From Chrysaora quinquecirrha (lineage: Eukaryota; Cnidaria; Scyphozoa; Semaeostomeae; Pelagiidae), in the NCBI GenBank assembly GCA_014526335.1, contig JACTAT010000101.1:410076-474075 (forward strand): DNA of 64,000 nt, written 5' to 3'. The notes under the pieces are model-generated. The model was not told where the DNA came from and searched no databases. It was given only the letters and a program-made list of their open reading frames with translations. Of this stretch, positions 56,761 to 64,000 are shown in pieces (the stretch's first letter is position 1; each line of letters begins with the position of its first letter). Made by a program: the position numbers and the translations under genes.

Positions 56761-57660
56761 ACCAGACCTCTTTGAAAAGGTCTATAAAAGCTACTTAATA
56801 AACAACGAACGATCTAGACGATCTCTTGACAATCAAGTCATTTCACAAGAGAGGTAAACTGGACATTGAAGTAGATTTGTTTCCAGTAAGCCTAACATCT
56901 AACGTGAAACAAACCATCAAGCAATATAAAGACTTTCTATAAACAGCGGAAACATTTTCGGGCATTTTTAAAACGCTTTTTCGTTTGACACTCTCTCAGA
57001 GTACAAACGTCAGAAACGATATTGACCGAAACAAATTACAATGGCGGAATCCAGATGCGGATCGAAAAGCACCAATCAGAATGCGAAGCCAAATCGGCGT
57101 TGTGTTTTAAGCCCCAATCAGCTTGGGGGATTGGGATGATCAATAGAAAATTATCTGAAGAGTTCAAGTGAGAAAAAGAAATCTTTCCGTGTACACAGAG
57201 CCGGCCTTTTGGTTTTGATACGTGGACAGGTTCCAAAACCAAAAGGAAGTGAGGACGTTGAAAAAATTGAAGCTCAATTTGTGACGTCACTTTATTAATT
57301 CCATTATTTGAAGAGCCAATTAAATGTCGAGTAAAGAGGGCAGGGAAGTTTCATGCAGAGACCTGCTAAGTGCCAGAAATATCGAGATCCTAAGAAAACA
57401 GATAACAAAGATATAGCTAATCTGGGTATAAATTCCGCCTAGTCTTTTGCTTCGATCTGTTTCTGACGTTCATACTCTGAGGAGGGTCTGACGTTTATTG
57501 CAGTTTTGAAGTTTTTACAGCTCAAAAGACTATATAGCTAATCAGTAACAAAAGCATATGTGAGAAAACATTCCTAAGAAAATGAACAAAGCTTTGCTAC
57601 ATTTTGCAAAATTCTGGAGTAACGGTTCTTGATAGACAAACAGTTATTACAACTGGTCAA
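56761..57660. other. Intergenic with a TGACGTCA repeat fragment
   Basis: Inverted counterpart of 8442-8490 at 57278-57325 (TGACGTCA at 57282-57289; GAAGAGCCAATTAAATG). No gene. Confidence 0.4.
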
Positions 57661-58980
57661 GGCATACTAATTAGTTAACTCTACTAATACTATAGATATT
57701 TATGGAAGTACATCGAGTAAATATTGACGAATGCTAGTTATAATGAAAAATCAGTTAAACTACGAACTTACGTTTGACATACCTGTTCTTGTATTATAAA
57801 TATTATAAGATTACATTTCAGTGATTATATCAATTACTTACGTATAAATGTACTTGACGTAAGTAAATCGTTTCAAAGTCTTCAGCATATTTGACGTACT
57901 AAGTTGTAGTTTAGAGCATAGTACCATATTGAACTAGATAAGAAAAACGTTTAGATATTATATACTTGTTGTAAAAATGACATCTAGTTATGTAATCATG
58001 GCTATCTTATGAGCTCATTTACTGTTATCAATGAGAAGTTACTCATAATAACATTCTAATACTCATTTGCGTAGAATATCAAGATAAAATTAATTCATCA
58101 GATAATCTCTTACTTGACTTGGTCATTTTGGTATTCCTTTTATTTAAGATTTCATCTACTTATAAACCGATCTTGAAATGTGATGCTTGAAAGAATTTGT
58201 TTGTAACTTTCCCACTTAGTTCCATTTCTTTGTCTTAAGATCTGAATAATGATACTATCAACGTTGATATTAGTGATGTACAATTTGAAAAAAAGATATA
58301 CTGGTTTTCAGAGTTACCTTATATCACTAATTATCTTTCTCATATATACCTGTCAATATTGAAGTAAGAAATACTTTACACATTGAAGTTACTCCACAGC
58401 TTATAGATATGCTTCTATCATAATTGATTAACGTGATTGTCTAATTCATGGATAAGTCCTAGTTCTAAGTATCGATGTTCTATGTATTCATAACATAAAA
58501 GAATATCAGGTAATATCAAGTACAACTTTCTAGTCAATTGATCTTATCTTCGTATTTTAGCGTGTTCGTCACAAGTAATGAGATAGACATAGTAAAGCAT
58601 TAGTTGATGATGTATAAAGTTTGATTCAGTAGTGAGGTATTAGTCAGTGTAGAATGCGTACTGATAATGTAGAAGTGATCACTTCAGTAAGTGGCATTAA
58701 GTAATGTAGAGTGCTAGTTAAGTGAGGCATGTCAGGACAATTCTAGTTGAGAAGTGAGTTAGTATGTTGAGTTAAATGATAAGATTAGCAGAGTGAACTT
58801 ATACATGTGAGTTAGATAGTGGAGTTGAGGTCATTGAAGGACTGAATGTGAGGGCTTAAGTAGTGTGGAGTACTGAAGTGGCGCAGATGAGGATGCGATG
58901 TGAGGATTTGAGTATGTGATAATGCAAGTACATTGTGAGGAGTCACTTAAGGTGATTTAGTAGAGTGACTTGCAAGTAAT
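57661..58980. other. Gene-free AT-rich stretch passing into G-rich, C-poor sequence
   Basis: 57661-58560 is AT-rich with no feature. 58621-58980 is unusual: by hand count about 8% C against about 31% G on the plus strand, with recurring AGTGAG, GTGAG and TAGTG words. No coding potential. It may be a degenerate simple repeat or the footprint of transcription-associated strand bias. Confidence 0.5.
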
Positions 58981-59552
58981 GAGCTATCTGATATGTGGAG
59001 TATCAGCAAGTGGGGTATATGGCCATATGCTGGTATGCCTAGACTTACATGAATACGTAGATCGTGATATCTTAAGGGCATCTACGTATATGAGTAATAG
59101 ACTCATGATATTGAAACAATTGAAAAGTTATTTTTGGCATGTCTTGTCTAAAATATATAACAGATATTATTATTCACAAACGTCTACTTTGTTCATAAAA
59201 GTTTCACACATTTTATTGTTGCTGCTGTTTAAGTTGTGCAAAATGCAAAGAGCAATAGTTTTTATTGCTTTTTTTACAAATAAAAATTATTATATCCCTC
59301 ATACTCTCTAAGAAAATTATTTTCTATGTATGCCTACAATGCCTGCCAAATTGCTTGGAATGCCAGATTGGTTTTCCTACTACATGCAATACCTCCTCTT
59401 GTATCCGGGGGAAGGGGGGGGGGCTCGAGTCAGCGGGTGTTGCATAATGAAAAACCTTGAACATATGATGGGCGTTCCAAGAAATTCTGGCAGGCATTGT
59501 AGACTCATTACTCTTCGCAAACAGCAACGGCAGCCTTTAGCAACAGCAACAA

Positions 59553-59681
59553 CTATGTAATTAAAAAATTGAATTGGATGGCCTTATGCTCAGATGACCT
59601 ATCGAAATCAGATTGGCCTGAGGAGCGAAAACTACGACTCGTGGAATAAGTTTTAATTCTAACGTATGCATCATTCAGCTG
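59553..59681 (-). CDS. Candidate terminal exon of the same gene
   Basis: 42 codons and a stop, Ser/Arg-rich. The acceptor is either GATTGTTCAAG (59681) or the next CAG (59678); both keep frame. The preceding intron is only 111 nt and the pyrimidine tract is modest, so this exon is less certain than those above. Confidence 0.5.
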   Translation of the reverse strand, partial: QLNDAYVRIKTYSTSRSFRSSGQSDFDRSSEHKAIQFNFLIT

Positions 59682-62600
59682 CTTGAACAATCGAACATCG
59701 TTGGTTGGGATAACAATCAATGAAATGGCGGGTTTAAAATTGCATGGCTTCACTAACAAAAATAGCAACACAAACACATTTCATTAACTTACTTTATTTC
59801 TCGCATAATCGTCTTTTCCGACCTGTGAAGATATGTAATTGAAGAAGTTAAGTGTGAATAAATTGCTGAAAGAAATTATTAGTGCTAAGTTTACAAGACC
59901 CTAAGTTTACAGTTGAAAAGGTATATTCTGGACCTAAATTCGATTCAAATAAACACTTTCTGAAGTCTGACCTCCGTCTGTCGTTGCAAATGGCATTTTA
60001 AATGCTTAACCATAGAACAAGGAACATGATAAAAGAGAAATCAACTGACGATCAAACATTCGGACAAGACTTTGGCCGAGCATTCAACCGTCCAAACGAT
60101 TTAAAATCTACTAAAAATGTGTCGAAAACTTTTATTTGACACTGTTTGTCCATGGATATACTTTCTTCAGAAGTGTGTAAACTCCCGGCTTTATAACGGA
60201 ATGCAAACATTCGAAATCTAATCTATGATGATAGACTGGAAAATAATGTTTTTTTACTGCAAAGCAGAAGCTTCAGGAATGCTCTGAGGAAAGGGTCAGA
60301 AAGTTTTTGTTTAAAATTATTTGTCCGAAATTTTTCGTCCGAAACTTTTCGTTACTAATGTATTTTTCGTTGTGTCTTCTTTCTATTGGCATTTCTTTGC
60401 GAAACGTAATCGTAGCACTCTCTAACTTATCTTCGTAACTTTTAACTCTATGGAGTAATCACTTGTCTATTTCTCTGAAACATGCAGCTTCTGGCACTTA
60501 TAATGTTCTTTAACTGATTGGTATCTTCGTCTGAAATCCATTTTCAAAAGTAAGAAGTATTACTTAATAATCAGAATAACATCCATACCTTATCATAGGA
60601 CTGGTCTTTGGAAAAAACGTAATCTGATCGATTTATCGACTTAGTTTTGTTTGGTGAATCACTCCGTTGTATAACCTATAAAGACACAATAAAACGTTAA
60701 TTTTTCTAGGCCCAATAATTGTTTAAATATTCTACGCAATGCGTAAAATGGCGGCCAACAGAGGTCCAAATCACGAAATTCGCAACTACGTGACGAAGCT
60801 AAGATTTGGTGGCTCATGGGGTTTCAGTAGATTTGACACAACATAAAATTATCAGGCATCTTAAACATCAACAGTTTGATGAAATTTAGTTTACCAAATA
60901 AATTAAAACTGTAAACTGATAGGATGAAGGCAAAGTGATCATTATATTTTCATGACGTCATGAATACTATGATTGCTTGAATAATAATTAATTTTTTGGA
61001 CACAAAAAGTTGCAACAAAATTCTGAGATAAAACTGAGATTCTGAGATTCTGGGATAAAAGAGGCAATATTTTAACCTCCTTTGGCCTAAGAGGGCTTAG
61101 AAAGGCACGGTGCATAGTAGGTTTTATGGCCTGCCGGGTATATTTAATAGAACGAAATGGTAAAATATTCACTTCTGAGGATGGTGGAGCTCCTGCTATT
61201 TCTGGCTTTGTAGTATACTTCCTTTTGTCAATCATGAAGTCTAAGATAGAAGTTGAGGTTTGCACCATTATAAGATAAGCAATGCAATTTATAATAAAAA
61301 CAAGAAAGTAATTAGAAAATAACAGCATTTTCATTTTCAGAACAAATATTACGAACCTTTTTTGTAGAATGAAGTAACCAAACCTTTGTTCTTCCCAAAC
61401 TAAAATGAATTGAATTTATTTTCATCAATCTATTTATAACCACAGTTAAATTTTCTCCATTCTGCTGTCTTGACTTGACCTTGAACGTGCACAAAATGTG
61501 AACGCTCGCTAATGATTTGTCAGTTGCGCCGAATGGGAACGAGGCTATGTGCGCTTGAGACCAGACTTTCATTTTTCTTAAGATTGAAAGTCTGGTACCC
61601 AGGGTATAGAATTCCATTCCTAATCGGCATTCAATCAAATACAAACTTCCCTGGTAAAGCATTGATTTGCAATTAATTATAAATCAAATTCATCTGCATT
61701 CCAGACATATCCTGTTACTTCACCATTTGTATCACCATATGTTACCATATCCTTTTGCCAGCGCAAATCTTGAGATAGGAATATTTCTTGTTCGGTTAAA
61801 CACGAATCTCTTAAGACACGGACGGAAGAAACACGTGCGTCTGGTAAGTCAAATGCCCAGCACATGGCTGTCGTTCGTTGATGAGGAAGTTGTTGAGAAA
61901 AGAGTAAAAAGGAGAAGAGAGTTGAGAGAAAAGAGTAATCTGATGGCGGCATATACTTAACAGCAGACGTGTTTTGCAAAGAGAAGAGAAACAAGTGTCT
62001 TAAACTTGTGTTGGGAAACAAAAAGGTGCACCCGCATCAGAAAAGCGACAGGCATTCCTAGATGTTTGCATGCCGAAAATTGTAAGAAGAAAGGCAGCAA
62101 TGAGTCTGCTCACACAGAGATGATTTAAATGTCCTTTCAAGAACATATACCATAAGTTAATAGGCTGGTTGGCTCACTGGTTTACCAGACGATTGATACG
62201 TCATCCCATACATTTCGTACAAATTCAGGCCAAATTGTCACCATAACAACCCGAAGGCATTTCCAAATCGCTGGTTCAGTAGCTAAGAAGTTTGAATAAG
62301 CAAGATCAAAACTTCACTCGTCAACTTTAACCATTTTCACGGGAAGTTGGAGGTACAAGTTATCAAGAGCATACTACTCATGAAATTTGGACTTGATAGT
62401 TTTTGTAGAAAATTGAGATAAAAAAGGGCGGACTTACGTCGATGTGTGTTCTTTTGTAATCTGGATCATCTATTGAAGGGAGAAAAAAATCATATGAAAA
62501 AGGTATAGTTAGCATTATCTCAAGAAATTTTACGATATTAGCCTTCAAATACACAGTTAAAAATAAATAGAACACACTGGCGACATTTTTTTCTTCACGA

Positions 62601-63672
62601 ATAGAAGGTTATGTCATCCAATTATTTGCTCTGACTATGAAGAGCTCTTACATTAAAGTTACATTAAATGGAGCTTAATGATTATATATAATTAAACATA
62701 CTACAAGAAATAACTATACTCACCGTCTACTGACTTCGATTTCGATGACCTGAAAAAATAGAATCATTTATACAGCTGGAAATATTTGCTATAATATTGA
62801 GATGAAGCTAGGAGCACTTGTAATCCGCTTTATCCAAAATCGAATAAGAAAACAAATTTATCACTGTTCTAAGCATAAATTTTGAAACATTGACAGTGAA
62901 AAGAACAACTAGAAATGCGTCTAATTGCTTACTCTTAGGTGCCTAATTTCCGCTTCTCCCCGCTAATTAATTTTTCGAAAAAAAATCCAACCACTCCAGC
63001 TCTTATTAGGACTTCCGCTTATTAAGATATTGATGTTAATATTTTTCACTGAACTTGCTTTGACGTTCTTGATGTGAAATTTTACTTGCATACCCTATTT
63101 GTTGGTTAGAACTATGGATGTCCTTAGCCTATAGGTAGCTACTATGGGGCCAATCGCACTGCGTTTCAGCAGTTTCAAGCAAACGTTTATCCGACAAACT
63201 CCGATCTCCCCGTTTATTCCGACCCCCTCCGCTAATTAGATCTTGATTGCAGTTTCAACCCCACCTATGCCGACCCCCCCCAGCAATTAGGCACCTAAGA
63301 GTAGCTCAGATAGCTATCAAAGTGCTGTCTATAAAAATACAGTATCCTGGGATCGGCTGCATCCGCAAAGAACAACAACAACCAAATGCTGCTTTATTGC
63401 ATACATGTGGCTATGATTATAAAAAAGGTCAGCCATCTTACCATTCATGTGCTTTCCTCTCGTATTCATCTGCAAATTTCTTCATCCCAAACTGTTCAGC
63501 TGTTACAGTGCATTTTGCAAGACTCCTGTTTGTTGCATTCCAATCACCACTTTGAAAGATGTTCGATCGATGAAGATTTTTATTATTTTCTTTCTCTAAG
63601 GCTTTCTCATCGAATTCTTTACTGCCATAACATGGGGTATCGTTGTAAGAGTGCTTGGTCTCTGTAGACAGC
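59553..63672 (-). CDS. Unrecognised multi-exon gene, 3' part (at least six exons)
   Basis: Exons in transcript order are 63442-63672, 62724-62749, 62438-62469, 60589-60675, 59793-59822 and 59553-59681. Donors are GTAAGA, GTGAGT, GTAAGT, GTATGG and GTAAGT. Acceptors mostly follow pyrimidine tracts. Intron phases run 2, 1, 0, 0, 0, and all joins stay open to a TAG stop at 59553-59555. The product is highly charged and rich in Ser, Lys, Asp and Asn: it runs from DTPCYGSKEFDEK and SGDWNATNRSLAKC through KFADEYERKAHEW, SSKSKSVD, DDPDYKRTHID, VIQRSDSPNK and SKDQSYDK to a Ser/Arg-rich tail (STSRSFRSSGQSDF). N-glycosylation-type sites (NAT, NRS, NKT) occur, and two cysteines lie in the first exon. 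The 5' end lies beyond the window. No known domain is recognised. Confidence 0.7.
59793..59822 (-). CDS. 30-bp exon of the same gene
   Basis: Ten codons (VGKDDYARNK), phase 0 both ends, acceptor CATATCTTCACAG, donor GTAAGT. Confidence 0.65.
60589..60675 (-). CDS. 87-bp exon of the same gene
   Basis: 29 complete codons (VIQRSDSPNK to SKDQSYDK), phase 0 at both ends, acceptor TGTGTCTTTATAG, donor GTATGG. Confidence 0.65.
61173..61240 (-). CDS. Candidate alternative internal exon
   Basis: The acceptor CTTCTATCTTAG and donor GTGAAT bound two bases and 22 codons (FMIDKRKYTTKPEIAG and onward). It takes phase 1 and leaves phase 0, exactly as the 32-bp exon does, so the two could replace but not follow each other. 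The donor is weak. Confidence 0.3.
61677..61840 (-). CDS. Candidate alternative last exon
   Basis: The acceptor GCATTTGACTTACCAG precedes two bases and 53 codons plus stop (SSVRVLRDSCLTEQEIF, then WNADEFDL). It accepts phase 1, so it could follow the 26-bp exon directly but not the 32-bp exon. Alternative termination is inference. Confidence 0.4.
62438..62469 (-). CDS. 32-bp exon of the same gene
   Basis: Bounded by TCTCCCTTCAATAG and GTAAGTCC. Encodes DDPDYKRTHID after joining in phase 1 and leaves phase 0. Confidence 0.7.
62724..62749 (-). CDS. 26-bp micro-exon of the same gene
   Basis: Bounded by TATTTTTTCAG and GTGAGTAT. It joins in phase 2 to the exon above to complete a tryptophan codon, encodes SSKSKSVD and leaves phase 1. 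Confidence 0.7.
62931..63302. mobile_element. MITE in the first visible intron, ACTCTTAGGTGCCTAATT termini
   Basis: ACTCTTAGGTGCCTAATT (62931-62948) is perfectly inverted at 63285-63302. The interior repeats CCGCTAATTA-type phrases near C-rich runs. It lies wholly between exons 63442-63672 and 62724-62749. No clear target duplication. Confidence 0.8.
63442..63672 (-). CDS. Exon of the unrecognised minus-strand gene (largest visible)
   Basis: 231 bp: one base, 76 codons and two bases. Acceptor GGTTCTTTTCAG, donor GTAAGA. It enters and leaves in phase 2, so an earlier exon beyond 63673 must exist. Its protein carries two cysteines and a lysine/glutamate-rich stretch (EKALEKENNKN). Confidence 0.7.
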
Positions 63673-64000
63673 CTGAAAAGAACCAGAGAAGGCTGGTGGG
63701 GCTGGTAGTTTTCTACTTTTTCGAACAGAAGGCACCCTCAAGCCGCAAAATAGGTTTGTCAAAAAAAAAGCCGCGGCTTCTATTCCAGAAAGTAAAGTAT
63801 AGCTATCGCTGTCTAAAACCAGAAGACAGTGACTCTGTGACTTCTGCAAATCGCTTAATCATTGCTACTGACAACAAATTTCTAGCCGAGATTGTGTTTA
63901 ATGACGTTAAAAGAGCCAAATAAAGATATATGATACTCAATTCAAAGATGATAGCGCAAATTTTGTATTTCAAGATATACCTAAATTAATCACACGATCA
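63673..64000. other. 5'-ward intron or flank of the minus-strand gene
   Basis: A strong pyrimidine tract adjoins 63673. No further exon could be defined before the window ends. Confidence 0.35.

Noticed and set aside
60748..60846. Small plus-strand frame starting ATGGCGGCC (33 codons)
   Set aside because: Very short and within an intron of the minus-strand gene. The start looks like a common AAAATGGCGGC motif rather than evidence of translation.
61667..61960. Plus-strand open frame opposite the candidate last exon
   Set aside because: The antisense strand has a better acceptor and phase match; this frame has no supporting signals.

Overview
This window is nuclear DNA from an animal, most likely an early-branching metazoan such as an anthozoan cnidarian. 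The evidence is AT-rich sequence, GT-AG introns, many short terminal-inverted-repeat elements (MITEs), tRNA-derived SINE sequence, a LINE fragment, two satellite arrays, an intronless class-A-like GPCR, intronless copper monooxygenase genes and a C-type lectin. The taxonomic guess is inference; no sequence was searched.

Layout. 1-1413: three ~242-bp tandem repeats, then the GPCR (1414-2331). 2.3-15.4 kb: gene-poor, with SINE-like units and a dense set of MITEs. 15.4-28.9 kb: one satellite array of ~197-bp monomers in ~3.48-kb higher-order units. 29.1-32.6 kb: a MITE, DBH/MOXD1-like monooxygenase copy A, another MITE. 32.6-36.4 kb: a large inverted repeat built on triplet microsatellites, SINE debris, a decayed coding stretch and a 32-bp minisatellite. 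36.9-39.6 kb (minus strand): a frameshifted C-type lectin with a possible distant first exon. 39.6-41.5 kb: a 139-bp satellite. 43.1-53.7 kb: a ~3.8-kb segmental duplication carrying monooxygenase copies B and C. The second unit is split by a 2.6-kb hAT-type element, which holds a LINE fragment, which in turn holds a MITE with an 11-bp target duplication. 53.8-59.5 kb: repeats, one probable plus-strand terminal exon and a G-rich/C-poor stretch. 59.5-63.7 kb (minus strand): the 3' part of a multi-exon gene I could assemble from splice signals but do not recognise.

Gene logic. The three monooxygenases share a signal peptide, a DOMON domain, both copper-binding halves with all expected ligands, and a hydrophobic C-terminus. 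They look like a lineage-specific expansion of membrane-anchored secretory-pathway copper hydroxylases. B and C arose by a recent tandem duplication. A is older in its 3' half but strikingly similar in its 5' half, which suggests gene conversion. No operon-like functional link joins the remaining genes.

The most novel-looking signal is a group of MITEs sharing ACAC(G)-T(n)-ATAAG termini. In each subfamily the bases after ATAAG change together with a motif repeated inside the element: GTTCCTTA, GTTTCTTA, GTTGCTTA or TAAGAACA.
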